A stretch of DNA of 64,000 nucleotides from Microvirga zambiensis WSM3693 (GTDB taxonomy: Bacteria > Pseudomonadota > Alphaproteobacteria > Rhizobiales > Beijerinckiaceae): assembly GCF_016735695.1 (NCBI RefSeq), contig NZ_JAERQD010000022.1:1-64000 (forward strand), in the 5' to 3' direction. Each line of letters begins with the position of its first letter. Position 1 is the stretch's first letter. This document shows, piece after piece, positions 28,058 through 36,301 of the stretch. The position numbers were made by a program, and so were the translations under genes. The notes below the pieces were generated by a model. It was given only the letters and a program-made list of their open reading frames with translations. It ran no database searches and was not told the origin of the DNA.

Positions 28058-29085
28058 TGCCGGCCTCATCAGCAGGAGGACGACGCCGCGGCGGTCGGGG
28101 CCAGCTCAACTACTGGCCCGGCTTCGTGGACGCCCTGTCCACGCTGCTGCTCGCCATCATCTTCCTGATCTCGGTCTTCACGGTCGGCCAGTTCTTCCTC
28201 TCCCGCGAATTGTCGGGCCGCGATACGGTTCTCGACCGGCTGAACCGCCAGATTTCCGAGCTGACCGACCTTCTCTCTCTCGAGCGCTCCAACCGGCGCA
28301 ACATCGAGGAGAGCGTCACCTCCCTGCAAACGACCCTGCGGGCCAACGAGGCCGAGCGCGCGCGCCTGCAGGCGCTCCTCGACACCGGCGGCGCGGTACA
28401 GGCCCAGGCGCGGGAGCTGAACTCCCAGCTCGAGACCGAGCGCCAGACGACCGGCCGGGCGCTGAGCCAGGTCGAGATCCTCAACCAGCAGATCGCCGCC
28501 ATGCGCCGGCAGCTCGCGGCGCTCGAAGAGGCCCTCTCGGCCTCCGAGAACCGGGACAAGGAAAGCCAGGCCCGCATCGCCGATCTCGGCAGCCGCCTCA
28601 ACGTGGCGCTTGCCCAGCGGGTGCAGGAACTCGCCCGCTACCGCTCCGATTTCTTCGGGCGCCTGCGGCAGATCCTCGGCAACCGACCCGACGTTCGCAT
28701 CGTCGGCGACCGCTTCGTGTTCCAGTCGGAGGTGCTCTTCCAGGCCGGCCAGGCGACGCTGCGCCCGGAGGCATCCGGCGAGATCGACCGCATCGCCTCC
28801 GCCCTGGTGGAGCTGGAGCGTCAGGTGCCGCCGGATATCCCCTGGGTGATCCGGGTCGACGGCCACACCGATCAGCGCCCCATCGCGACCTCGCAGTTCC
28901 CGTCGAACTGGGCCCTGTCCTCGGCCCGCGCCATCGCCGTGGTGCAGGCCCTGATCGCCCGGGGCGTCCAGCCCCAGCACCTCGTCGCCGCCGGCTTCGG
29001 CGAGTTCCAGCCCCTCGACAACGGCACGACGGAAGAGGCTTTCGCCCGCAACCGGCGCATCGAGCTGAAGCTCACGGAGCGCTGA
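28057..29085 (+). CDS. MotB-like OmpA-domain protein with long coiled coil
   Basis: A 342-residue partner of the MotA-like protein: a short basic N-terminus, one membrane helix (WPGFVDALSTLLLAIIFLIS) with the channel-type aspartate at D25, a coiled coil of about 130 residues (about 55-190), then an OmpA-type peptidoglycan-binding domain (VDGHTDQRPIATSQFPSNWA...RAIAVVQALIARG). The layout equals MotB or TolR-Pal joined by a rod. One would expect a proton-driven device anchored to peptidoglycan. It begins with ATG at 28057 inside TGATG, coupled to the preceding gene. Confidence 0.82.
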   Translation: MPASSAGGRRRGGRGQLNYWPGFVDALSTLLLAIIFLISVFTVGQFFLSRELSGRDTVLDRLNRQISELTDLLSLERSNRRNIEESVTSLQTTLRANEAERARLQALLDTGGAVQAQARELNSQLETERQTTGRALSQVEILNQQIAAMRRQLAALEEALSASENRDKESQARIADLGSRLNVALAQRVQELARYRSDFFGRLRQILGNRPDVRIVGDRFVFQSEVLFQAGQATLRPEASGEIDRIASALVELERQVPPDIPWVIRVDGHTDQRPIATSQFPSNWALSSARAIAVVQALIARGVQPQHLVAAGFGEFQPLDNGTTEEAFARNRRIELKLTER

Positions 29086-29292
29086 GCCGCGCGAAGCGCT
29101 CCGTGGCGGCGACGTCGACGATCTGCGTCGAGGACGTGTCGCCCGTCACATCGGCCTTTCGCATCCTTGACTATAATCACGGCGCGGTTCGGCTTATGAT
29201 GGCAGGAGCGCCGGCCGGTTCGCTTGACCGGTCCCCGTGTCGTTCTCCTGCATCGGCCGGCCGCCTGGGGGGCAAACCTGAAAGGGTGAGCC

Positions 29293-29715
29293 ATGACGCA
29301 TCAGGGAAGCTGTTTCTGTGGCGCAGTCACGTTGGAGGTCGACGGGGCACCGGAGGCCATGGGCTATTGCCATTGCCAGTCGTGCCGGTCGTGGTCGGCC
29401 GGCCCCGTGAACGCCTTCAGCCTCTGGAAGCCGGAAGCCGTGCGGATCACATCGGGCGAGGAGCATATCGCCACGTTCCAGAAAACCGAGCGCAGCCAGC
29501 GTCAATATTGCGCGAAATGCGGCGGGCACCTGATGAACAGGCATCCGCTCTGGGGTGTCGTCGACGTGTATGCCGCAACGATTCCGACGCTGGCCTTCGT
29601 CCCTGCCGTCCATGTCAATTACGCGGAGACGGTGCTGCCGATGCGGGACGGATTGCCCAAGCTGAAGGATTTTCCGGCGGAGCTCGGCGGTTCGGGAGAG
29701 ACGGTGCCCGAGTGA
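29293..29715 (+). CDS. GFA / CENP-V-fold zinc protein
   Basis: A 140-residue protein of the glutathione-dependent formaldehyde-activating (GFA)-like family. Zinc-binding cysteines are present in CFCGAV, CHCQSCR and CAKCGG. Most GFA-fold proteins are not proven to use glutathione or formaldehyde, so only the fold is assigned. ATG 29293 has AAAGGGTGAGCC upstream. It is a single gene with about 200 bases of upstream sequence containing no other feature. Confidence 0.85.
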   Translation: MTHQGSCFCGAVTLEVDGAPEAMGYCHCQSCRSWSAGPVNAFSLWKPEAVRITSGEEHIATFQKTERSQRQYCAKCGGHLMNRHPLWGVVDVYAATIPTLAFVPAVHVNYAETVLPMRDGLPKLKDFPAELGGSGETVPE

Positions 29716-29762
29716 TCGTTGCGGGGCCGCGTTGACGGGATTTCCGGCTAGTTCTTGCCGAG

Positions 29763-29936
29763 CTAATTTTTACCCAGCGCCTGGGCGACGTCATCGACCT
29801 GGTCGCCGACGCGCCGGATGGTCTCCACGAGCTTGTGGCGCGGGACGTTCCACCGGTCCGACCAATATTGCAGGTCCCAGGCCTCATACCTGTTGATGCG
29901 GCGAGAATCCTGCGGATGCCGCCTGCTCACGACCAT
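29763..29936 (-). CDS. DUF3606 domain small protein
   Basis: A 57-residue protein with the DUF3606 pattern RINRYEAWDLQYWSDRWNVP followed by HKLVETIRRVGDQVDDVAQALGK. The family is common in Hyphomicrobiales as short soluble proteins, often several per genome, with no known function. ATG at 29934-29936 follows GGGAGGAGG closely; a TTG twelve codons earlier is possible. Confidence 0.75.
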   Translation of the reverse strand: MVVSRRHPQDSRRINRYEAWDLQYWSDRWNVPRHKLVETIRRVGDQVDDVAQALGKN

Positions 29937-30028
29937 GCCTCCTCCCTGCCGGTCCGGCTTGACCTGAATCAAATGGGAGTAGCCCGAAGGAAGTCAGCCC
30001 GCGGAGGTGCATCTTTTTGAGGCAGCTT

Positions 30029-31828
30029 CTATTCGGCCGCCGCGACGTGCTCGTCGTCGGCCGTGAACTGAAGCCGGGCCAGCCGGGCGTAGAGGCCGCC
30101 CTGGCCGAGGAGAGCCTCGTGCGTGCCCTCCTCCACGATTCGGCCCTGGTCCATCACCAGGATGCGGTCGGCGGAGCGCACGGTGGCCAGGCGATGGGCG
30201 ATGACCAGGGTCGTGCGGTTCTCCATGAGCCGGTCGAGCGCCGTCTGGACCTTGCGCTCACTCTCCGCATCGAGAGCGGAGGTGGCCTCGTCGAGGAGCA
30301 GGATGGGTGCGTCCTTCAGAATCGCCCGGGCGATGGCGAGGCGCTGGCGCTGGCCGCCGGAGAGGGTCACGCCGCGCTCGCCGATCAGGGTCTCGTAGCC
30401 CTGCGGCATAGCCCGGATGAAGCCGTCGGCGGAGGCGAGTTCGGCCGCACGGCGCACATCCTCCTCCGTCGCCTGCGGGCGGCCGTAGCGGATATTGTCG
30501 AGCACGCTGGCGCCGAAGATCGTCGGCTCCTGCGGCACCAGGGCCATGCGGGCGCGTAAGCCGAAGGGATCGGCCTCGGTGATCGGCACGCCGTCGACCC
30601 AGATCGTGCCGGATTGCGGATCGTAGAAACGCAGGAGCAGCTGCAGGATCGTGCTCTTGCCGGCGCCCGAGGGGCCGACGATGGCGACCCGCTCGCCGGA
30701 GGAAATGGCAAAGCTCAGGCCATGCAGGGCGCGCTGCTCGGAGCGGGTCGGGTAAGAGAAATGCACGTCCTGGAAGGCCACGGTTCCCAGCGGCGGATTG
30801 GGCAGCGGCTTGGGATTGCGCGGAGCTTCGACCGCAGGCTTGGCGGCGAGGATCTCGCCGAGGCGCTCGGCGGCGCCTGCCGCCTGGGCGAGTTCGCCAT
30901 AGACCTCCGAGAGCTGTCCGAGGGAGCTTGCGGCGAAGACGGCATAGAGCACGAATTGCGACAGGCGCCCGCCGGTCATCTCGCCCGCCAGCACGTCCTG
31001 CGCACCGTACCAGAGCACGCCGACCACGCTCGCGGAGACCAGGAAGATGCCCGCGCCCGTGAGAAAGGCCCGCATGGTGGTGGACAGCCTTGCCGCATCG
31101 AAGGCTTCCTCGGCGGCGGCGGTGAAGCGGGACGCGGTGAAGCTTTCCATGCCGAAGGCCTGCATGGTCCGCACCGCGACGATGGCCTCCGCCGCATAGG
31201 CCGAGGCATCCGCGAGCCGATCCTGCGCCGCCCGCGAGCGGCGTCGCACGGCGCGGCCCGAGAACACCAGCGGCAGCACGATCACGGGTATGGCGAGGAG
31301 CACGAGCGCGGAGAGCTTCGGGCTCGTGATGATCATGAGCACGGTCGCGCCGAGGAAGAGGAAGAGGTTGCGCAGGGCGATCGAGATGCTGACGCCGAAG
31401 GCCGCCTTGACCTGGGTGGTGTCGGCCGTGAGCCGCGAGACGATCTCGCCGCTCTTGGTCTGGTCGAAGAAGGCGGGATCGAGGGAGGTCAGGTGCCGGA
31501 ACACGGCGGAGCGCAGATCGGCCACCACCCGCTCGCCCAGCGTGATGACGAGGTAATAACGCAGCGCGCTCGCCAGCGCGAGCACGCCCACCACCACGAT
31601 CAGGAGAATGAAATAGGCATTGATGTAGGCCCTGCCCTGGTCGGTGAAGCCGAAATCGATGACGCGACGCACCGCCACGGGCACGACGAGCGTCGCCGCA
31701 GAGGCCATGGCGAGAGCCACCAAGGCCGCCGCGATCCGGCCCTTGTAAGCGAGGCCATAGGGAATGAGCGGCTTCAAGGCGCTCAGCGCAGCCTTGGGGC
31801 GGGTCTGCCCTTCGGAGAAATCGGCCAT
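30029..31828 (-). CDS. ABC transporter, fused permease and ATPase (exporter type)
   Basis: A 599-residue half transporter of the MsbA/lipid-exporter class: six membrane helices in about 20-310, then a nucleotide-binding domain with Walker A GPSGAGKST (about 385), signature LSGGQRQRLAIARAIL, Walker B ILLLDEATSALD and switch His in VIAHRLATVRSAD. It should act as a homodimer in the inner membrane; substrate (lipid, peptide or drug) is not readable. ATG at 31826-31828; divergent from rpmE with a 165-base gap. Confidence 0.92.
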   Translation of the reverse strand: MADFSEGQTRPKAALSALKPLIPYGLAYKGRIAAALVALAMASAATLVVPVAVRRVIDFGFTDQGRAYINAYFILLIVVVGVLALASALRYYLVITLGERVVADLRSAVFRHLTSLDPAFFDQTKSGEIVSRLTADTTQVKAAFGVSISIALRNLFLFLGATVLMIITSPKLSALVLLAIPVIVLPLVFSGRAVRRRSRAAQDRLADASAYAAEAIVAVRTMQAFGMESFTASRFTAAAEEAFDAARLSTTMRAFLTGAGIFLVSASVVGVLWYGAQDVLAGEMTGGRLSQFVLYAVFAASSLGQLSEVYGELAQAAGAAERLGEILAAKPAVEAPRNPKPLPNPPLGTVAFQDVHFSYPTRSEQRALHGLSFAISSGERVAIVGPSGAGKSTILQLLLRFYDPQSGTIWVDGVPITEADPFGLRARMALVPQEPTIFGASVLDNIRYGRPQATEEDVRRAAELASADGFIRAMPQGYETLIGERGVTLSGGQRQRLAIARAILKDAPILLLDEATSALDAESERKVQTALDRLMENRTTLVIAHRLATVRSADRILVMDQGRIVEEGTHEALLGQGGLYARLARLQFTADDEHVAAAE

Positions 31829-31886
31829 GACACCCTTCGTTTTCGGGGAATCTCGTTGCGGCAGGGTTTAGCACCTTTGCCCCGGC

Positions 31887-31915
31887 TTGTTTCAAGGTCT
31901 TAAGTGAGGTATAGG
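31887..31915 (+). promoter_or_regulatory. Likely promoter of rpmE
   Basis: TTGTTT (31887-31892), 17 bases, TATAGG (31910-31915): a housekeeping-type promoter that would start transcription about 70 bases before the rpmE start codon. Confidence 0.45.
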
Positions 31916-31993
31916 CGCGCATTCATCAATTCAGGCTCGATCTCAACATTGCGGGCTGACCAGATTTGGCTGGCCGCAAGAAGGACTATGGCA

Positions 31994-32233
31994 ATGGCGC
32001 GCAAGGCAACCGAACATCCCGACTACCACTACATCAAGGTGGTCATGACCAACGGCACCGAGTTCACGACCCGCTCGACCTACGGCAAAGAGGGCGACAC
32101 CCTCAACCTCGACATCGACCCGAACACCCACCCGGCCTGGACCGGCGGTACGCAGCAGCTGCTCGACCGCGGCGGCCGTCTGTCGCGCTTCAACTCGAAG
32201 TTCGGCAACCTGGGCCTCGGCGGCAAGAAGTAA
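31994..32233 (+). CDS. rpmE: 50S ribosomal protein L31
   Basis: The 79-residue L31 has the typical alphaproteobacterial core [24 protein letters not shown] and [27 protein letters not shown]. It lacks the four zinc-binding cysteines of classical L31, so it is the zinc-free form. The start is ATG 31994 with AAGGA nine bases upstream; ATG 31988 is too close to that site. It is a single-gene unit with its own promoter and terminator. Confidence 0.96.
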   Translation: MARKATEHPDYHYIKVVMTNGTEFTTRSTYGKEGDTLNLDIDPNTHPAWTGGTQQLLDRGGRLSRFNSKFGNLGLGGKK

Positions 32234-32272
32234 TCCGGCGCCTCGCGCGATTACTTCAGACCGGAATGCAAA

Positions 32273-32300
32273 AGCCCCGCTTCGGCGGGGCTTTTTCTTT
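32273..32300 (+). terminator. Strong terminator after rpmE
   Basis: Perfect AGCCCCGC-TTCG-GCGGGGCT hairpin (32273-32292) with TTTTTCTTT. Confidence 0.92.
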
Positions 32301-32321
32301 GATCGTTGTCCAGTCAGCGGT

Positions 32322-32654
32322 TCACGCCGCCTCCCTGGAGGCGGTTTCCCGAGCCCGCTGGTCGCGGATCTCCCGCAGGAGCTCGCGGTTGAGCTTCTCC
32401 AGTTCCCGCAGGCGCTCCTCCATCTCGTCGATGGTGCGGTTGCCCGTATTCTGAAGCAGAAACACCATCAGGAAGGTACAGATCGTGGTGCCGGTGTTGA
32501 TCACCAGCTGCCACGTGTCGGAGAATTGGAAGAGCGGGCCGGACAACGCCCACACGATCACCAGCAGGCAGGCAATCATGAAGGCATAGGGGCTGCCCAG
32601 ATTGTCGGAAATCCACTCCGACAGGATTTCGAAACGGTTCGTGAGAATGTCTTC
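32322..32654 (-). CDS. Low-affinity iron permease family protein, 5' end out of frame
   Basis: The protein sequence is that of the small Iron_permease (PF04120-like) family: NRFEILSEWISDNLGSPYAF, a helix ACLLVIVWALSGPLFQF, SDTWQLVINTGTTICTFLMVFLLQNT and a coiled tail (MEERLRELEKLNREL). The conserved region begins well before the first in-frame ATG (32577-32579). The ATG with a good ribosome site (AAGGAGAG, ATG 32654-32656) is one frame off and its reading frame stops after 26 codons. Either a one-base indel has broken the start, or a non-standard codon (ATT/CTG) is used. The listed span is the open conserved frame. Iron transport itself is not proven for the family. Confidence 0.6.
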   Translation of the reverse strand, partial: EDILTNRFEILSEWISDNLGSPYAFMIACLLVIVWALSGPLFQFSDTWQLVINTGTTICTFLMVFLLQNTGNRTIDEMEERLRELEKLNRELLREIRDQRARETASREAA

Positions 32655-32889
32655 ATGGAACTCTCCTTACGACCAGCCGCCACAGGCCCGATCGCAGGAG
32701 AGCCAAGCAATCAGCCCTCTGCGCGAGCCTCTGACGGCACGGTCTTTCGACTGTCGCTTGACATGGGTTTCATCCCTGAATTGACGGCACGAGTGCGGCC
32801 GACAGAAGAGGTGTAGCTCCGGGAGCCGTGCTTTCAAGTCGCCCGGGAGATCGTAGGGCGAGGTGCGGCATCATGGCCGCTCCCCAGGG

Positions 32890-33420
32890 CTATTCCGCTG
32901 CCCCGAAAGCCTTCTGAAGCATTCCGAGCTGGACGGCGACCGGATTGGGGGCTGCGGGACGGCCGGATCCTTCGGCTTCGACGATGAGGCGCTCGAGATG
33001 CAGGATGCGGGCGTGGAGCCGTGTGGCGAGGCCCATAAGGTCACGCAGGCGCTCCGGCAGCGCCTCGTATTCGGCGATGGTCGTGGCGCCGTCCGGCGTG
33101 TTGAGACGCACGCGGTTCTTCTCGGTCTGGGCCTGGTCTGCCGAGATCTCCCCCTCCGCCACGGCGCGCTGCAGCAGGAGCCACGAGGCGACCTGCATCA
33201 GGCGGGTGGTGAGACGCATGCTTTCGCTGGCATAGGCGAGGCTGGCCTGGCGCGAGAGGTGGCGGGATTCCTCGCGCCCTGCGCCATCGAGATAGGCAGC
33301 CGTCTCCTCGACGAGTTCCATGCCCTCCTGGAACAGCGCCTTGAAGGCTTCGGAACCCACGAAACTCTGCCCGAACCGGACAGGATCGACGTCGAGCTGG
33401 ATCACGTCGGGTTCGTTCAC
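32890..33420 (-). CDS. rcdA: RcdA-like regulator of CtrA degradation (DUF1465)
   Basis: A 176-residue helical protein of the RcdA/DUF1465 family. In Caulobacter RcdA is an adaptor that, with CpdR and PopA, delivers CtrA and other substrates to ClpXP. Family segments GMELVEETAAYLDGAG, ASESMRLTTRLMQVASWLLL and GEISADQAQTEKNRVRL are present. GTG at 33418-33420 with GGGAG seven bases upstream is preferred; ATG at 33442-33444 would add eight residues. The upstream gap holds a perfect CtrA-type motif. Confidence 0.88.
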   Translation of the reverse strand: MNEPDVIQLDVDPVRFGQSFVGSEAFKALFQEGMELVEETAAYLDGAGREESRHLSRQASLAYASESMRLTTRLMQVASWLLLQRAVAEGEISADQAQTEKNRVRLNTPDGATTIAEYEALPERLRDLMGLATRLHARILHLERLIVEAEGSGRPAAPNPVAVQLGMLQKAFGAAE

Positions 33421-33608
33421 GCTTATCTCCCGGGGACTGACCATCCGCCGCGAACGGCCGGAGGTCTGTGTTCGAATTTATGGGAGGATTATAGGACGGT
33501 ACGTCAGCACTTGCTTCGGTAACCTCTTCTTAAGGTTAAGCCGGCGCCTCAGGCGAACCCAGAGGGCAACTTCAAACGAGGTGCCCGCTTTCGGGTCTGA
33601 TGCCCGCA

Positions 33609-33635
33609 TAAAAATCGAGCCGCCCGCGGCGGCTC
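33609..33635 (-). terminator. Terminator of the DUF1192 gene
   Basis: GAGCCGCC-CGC-GGCGGCTC (33617-33635); on the minus strand it is followed by GATTTTTA. It separates the DUF1192 gene from the downstream rcdA unit, so rcdA should have its own promoter. Confidence 0.75.
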
Positions 33636-33733
33636 TTCAAGTCTAACAGGGAAGCGTCAAACAGAGTGGGCTTTCAGAGCCACTCGACATCCGGGAGAAG
33701 ACTCCGGACACGCTCACTCATAATCGGGAATGG

Positions 33734-33748
33734 TTAACGCGCCGTTAA
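33734..33748 (-). promoter_or_regulatory. Perfect CtrA-type motif upstream of rcdA
   Basis: TTAA-CGCGCCG-TTAA is an exact TTAA-N7-TTAA. It lies about 315 bases upstream of the rcdA start, in the 352-base gap 33421-33772 that otherwise holds only the terminator above, and 25 bases after the DUF1192 stop codon. The distance from rcdA is larger than usual for a direct activator site, so function is uncertain. Confidence 0.45.
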
Positions 33749-33772
33749 GGACGTTTCCCCGTTACACCCGCG

Positions 33773-33979
33773 TCAATCCTGCCCCAGCTTGAAGAAGGCG
33801 CTCGCGGCGGCACGGGAGTTTTCCTTGCCGGCCCTCTCTTCCTTGAGGCGGGCGATCTCGCGCTCCAGCACCTCGACCCGTTCGTCGAGTTCGTCGATGG
33901 AGAGCAGAGAAAGGTCCTGGCCGATCTGGTGCCCGCTCAAGATCTTGCGCGGTTCATCGGCGAAGGGATCGAAGGCCAT
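33773..33979 (-). CDS. DUF1192 small coiled-coil protein
   Basis: A 68-residue soluble protein of DUF1192: DPFADEP near the start, then SLLSIDELDERVEVLEREIARLKEER, a clear coiled coil, ending in AAASAFFK. The family is restricted to alphaproteobacteria and typically sits between rcdA and a quinone oxidoreductase gene as here. Function unknown. ATG at 33977-33979; divergent from the oxidoreductase gene. Confidence 0.85.
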   Translation of the reverse strand: MAFDPFADEPRKILSGHQIGQDLSLLSIDELDERVEVLEREIARLKEERAGKENSRAAASAFFKLGQD

Positions 33980-34082
33980 TGCGTTCTCCTCTTCAGCGGT
34001 TCGTCGTCAACTTAATCCGGCATGTATTCCTTGCCAACGGAGCCTATATGCGGGGGGAGATTGTTGGCCAAAGGAGGGAAAA

Positions 34083-35081
34083 ATGGGGCAGCTTCCGAGC
34101 ATGATGCGGGCGGTCGTCGCCGAGGGCAGCGGCGGACCCGAAGTCCTGAAGGTGGTCGAGCGTCCCGTTCCTCGAGCCAAGGAGGGCGAGATCCTGGTGC
34201 GTGTGAAGGTGGCGGGCGTGAATCGCCCGGACGTGATCCAGCGTCAGGGCGGTTATCCCCCTCCTCCCGGGGCTCCCGACATTCTCGGGCTCGAGATCGC
34301 CGGCGAGGTGGCGGCCGCAGGCCCGAACGCCACGCGATTTCCCGTGGGCACGCCGGTCATGGCCCTGGTGCCGGGCGGCGGCTATGCGGATTACGCGGTC
34401 GTCCACGAGAGCAACGCGCTGCCCATCCCCGCAGGCCTGTCCGTCGAGGAGGCGGGCGCAGTTCCGGAAACCTTTTTCACCGTCTGGACCAACGTGTTCG
34501 ACCGCGCCCGGCTGCAGGCGGGCGAGACCTTCCTCGTCCATGGCGGCACATCGGGCATCGGGACCACCGCGATCCAGCTCGCCAAGGCCTTCGGGGCCAG
34601 GGTGATTGCCACCGCCGGAAGCCAGGAGAAATGCGACGCCTGCCTGCGGCTCGGCGCCGATATCGCGATCAATTACCGGGCGCAGGATTTCGTCGTCGCC
34701 GTCAAGGAGGCGACCGGCGGACAGGGCGCCGACGTGATTCTCGACATGGTCGGCGGCGATTACATTTCCCGCAATTACGAGGCGGCGGCCCAGGATGGGC
34801 GGATCGTGCAGATCGCCTTTCTGCAAGGCCCCAAGGCCGAGGTCGATTTCCGCCGGCTGATGGTCAAGCGCCTGACCCACACGGGTTCGACCCTGCGGCC
34901 GCGCTCGCCCGCGGAGAAGGCTGTGATCGCGCGCTCCCTCGAGGACAAGGTCTGGCCGCTCCTGGCGCAGGGGCGCTGCCGCCCGGTGATGGATTCGCGC
35001 TTTGCCTTCGCGGACGTGGCCAAGGCCCATGCGCGGATGGATGGCAGACAGCATATTGGCAAGATCGTTCTGACCCTCTGA
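34083..35081 (+). CDS. NAD(P)H-quinone oxidoreductase (PIG3-type, zinc-free MDR family)
   Basis: A 332-residue medium-chain dehydrogenase/reductase of the quinone oxidoreductase type. It has VKVAGVNRPDVIQRQGGYPPPPGAPDILGLEIAG, the nucleotide-binding VHGGTSGIGTTAIQLAKAFGARV and DVILDMVGGDY. No zinc ligands of alcohol dehydrogenases are present. ATG 34083 has an ideal AGGAGG; the frame is open far upstream but without similarity. Likely reduces quinones or enones with NADPH. Confidence 0.92.
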   Translation: MGQLPSMMRAVVAEGSGGPEVLKVVERPVPRAKEGEILVRVKVAGVNRPDVIQRQGGYPPPPGAPDILGLEIAGEVAAAGPNATRFPVGTPVMALVPGGGYADYAVVHESNALPIPAGLSVEEAGAVPETFFTVWTNVFDRARLQAGETFLVHGGTSGIGTTAIQLAKAFGARVIATAGSQEKCDACLRLGADIAINYRAQDFVVAVKEATGGQGADVILDMVGGDYISRNYEAAAQDGRIVQIAFLQGPKAEVDFRRLMVKRLTHTGSTLRPRSPAEKAVIARSLEDKVWPLLAQGRCRPVMDSRFAFADVAKAHARMDGRQHIGKIVLTL

Positions 35082-35166
35082 TGCGTGGAGGCTCGCGAAC
35101 GGCCCAGGTTCCGGCTCATGGGGGGACAGGAAGCGAGATGGATTTGCCGCGTGATGCTCCAAATAT

Positions 35167-35195
35167 TTGCAACATCGCGGCACGATCCCTATAAT
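35167..35195 (+). promoter_or_regulatory. Likely promoter of trcR
   Basis: TTGCAA (35167-35172), exactly 17 bases, then a perfect TATAAT (35190-35195), about 120 bases upstream of the trcR start. Confidence 0.5.
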
Positions 35196-35314
35196 CACCT
35201 CGTTTCCCTCACATCGTGAGACGAGATGCTCCGGTCCGCACCGGTTCGGAGCGCGAGAGAGTTTTGCCGTGCGGCGCCGACATCCGGCGCCCGGCCTGAA
35301 GGAGGTTCGCTTAC

Positions 35315-36037
35315 ATGTCCCAGGGACCGCTGATGCCGAAGGCGACAGCCGTTTGGCTCGTCGAGAACACATCACTGTCGTTCGACCAGATCGCCGATTT
35401 CTGCAAGCTGCACCCGCTCGAGGTGAAGGGCATTGCCGACGGCGAAGTCGCGGCAGGCATCAAGGGCTCGGACCCGATCACCATGGGCCAGCTGACCCGC
35501 GAGGAGATCGAGAAGGCTCAGGAGAACCCGAGCCACCGCCTCCGGCTCGCCGAGTCGCGGGTGAAGCTGCCGGAGCAGAAGCGGGTCAAGAAGGGGCCGC
35601 GCTACACCCCGGTCTCCCGCCGTCATGACCGCCCGAACGCGATCCTCTGGCTGGTGCGCAACCATCCCGAACTGAAGGACGCGCAGATCATGCGCCTCGT
35701 GGGCACCACCAAGACCACGATCCAGCAGGTCCGCGAGCGCACCCACTGGAACTCGGCCAGCCTCTCCCCGATGGATCCGGTGACCCTCGGCCTGTGCTCG
35801 CAGATCGATCTCGATTTCGAGGTCCAGCGCGCCGCCAAGGACCGTCCGCACGTGGAGGTCCAAGAGCATGGCGGCACCCTCATGCCGGCGGAAGTCTCCA
35901 CCGCGCCCGAGCGGCCGGCCGACCCCTTCGCCGATATGAGCCGGCCGAAGCCGGCCCAGGAAGAGAAAATCGACGTCAACTCGGTCTTCGCCAAGCTCAA
36001 GCAGCTCAAGCGCGACGAGGACGAAGACGAAGAGTAA
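35315..36037 (+). CDS. trcR: Cell-cycle transcriptional regulator TrcR (DUF1013)
   Basis: A 240-residue protein of the DUF1013/TrcR family, alphaproteobacteria-specific DNA-binding regulators. Two helix-turn-helix-like parts are apparent: ATAVWLVENTSLSFDQIADF near the N-terminus and PNAILWLVRNHPELKDAQIM...GTTKTTIQQVRERTHWN in the middle. The C-terminal third is Pro/Glu-rich and ends in a highly acidic run (DEDEDEE). ATG 35315 has AAGGAGG. It belongs with rcdA and DUF1192 in a conserved neighbourhood and has its own promoter and terminator. Confidence 0.92.
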   Translation: MSQGPLMPKATAVWLVENTSLSFDQIADFCKLHPLEVKGIADGEVAAGIKGSDPITMGQLTREEIEKAQENPSHRLRLAESRVKLPEQKRVKKGPRYTPVSRRHDRPNAILWLVRNHPELKDAQIMRLVGTTKTTIQQVRERTHWNSASLSPMDPVTLGLCSQIDLDFEVQRAAKDRPHVEVQEHGGTLMPAEVSTAPERPADPFADMSRPKPAQEEKIDVNSVFAKLKQLKRDEDEDEE

Positions 36038-36050
36038 GATTTTTCACGCA

Positions 36051-36080
36051 AAAGGCCCGGAGCGATCCGGGCCTTTTCGT
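36051..36080 (+). terminator. Terminator after trcR
   Basis: AAAGGCCCGG-AGCGAT-CCGGGCCTTT (36051-36076), then TCGTTT. Confidence 0.85.
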
Positions 36081-36089
36081 TTCATGGGA

Positions 36090-36122
36090 TGTCATCCCGG
36101 ACGGCGCAGCCGATCGGGGATC
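36090..36122 (+). repeat. Short palindromic element, family G, copy 2
   Basis: GTCATCCCGGACGGCGCAGC-CGATCGGGGATC; reverse-complement relative of 13459-13497. Confidence 0.5.
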
Positions 36123-36145
36123 GCGAGCAGGACAAAGCGCTGGGA

Positions 36146-36253
36146 CCCTCTCCCCCTTGTGGGGGAGAGTTGGAGAGGGGGGTGCTGGCGCCTGACCTTC
36201 ATAGGCCATCGCTCACACCCCCCTCCCTAGCCCTCCCCCACAAGGGGGGAGGG
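36146..36253 (+). repeat. Palindromic intergenic element, family A, copy 3
   Basis: 108 bases, same arms as 6067-6175 and 11240-11347 and the same orientation as the latter. Located between convergent trcR and the small gene at 36302. Confidence 0.85.
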
Positions 36254-36301
36254 GATGATCCGCGCCACGCTCCGAAACTGTGGCGCAATTGGATCCCGAC
36301 A

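Noticed and set aside
27095..29085. MotA/MotB-like pair as a Zorya defence system
   Set aside because: Zorya needs ZorC/ZorD-type partners (helicase or nuclease); the neighbours are an inositol monophosphatase and a GFA-fold gene.
29086..29292. Sigma-70 promoter with TTGACT and TATGAT before the GFA gene
   Set aside because: The spacing between the two boxes is 22 bases, too long for a standard promoter.
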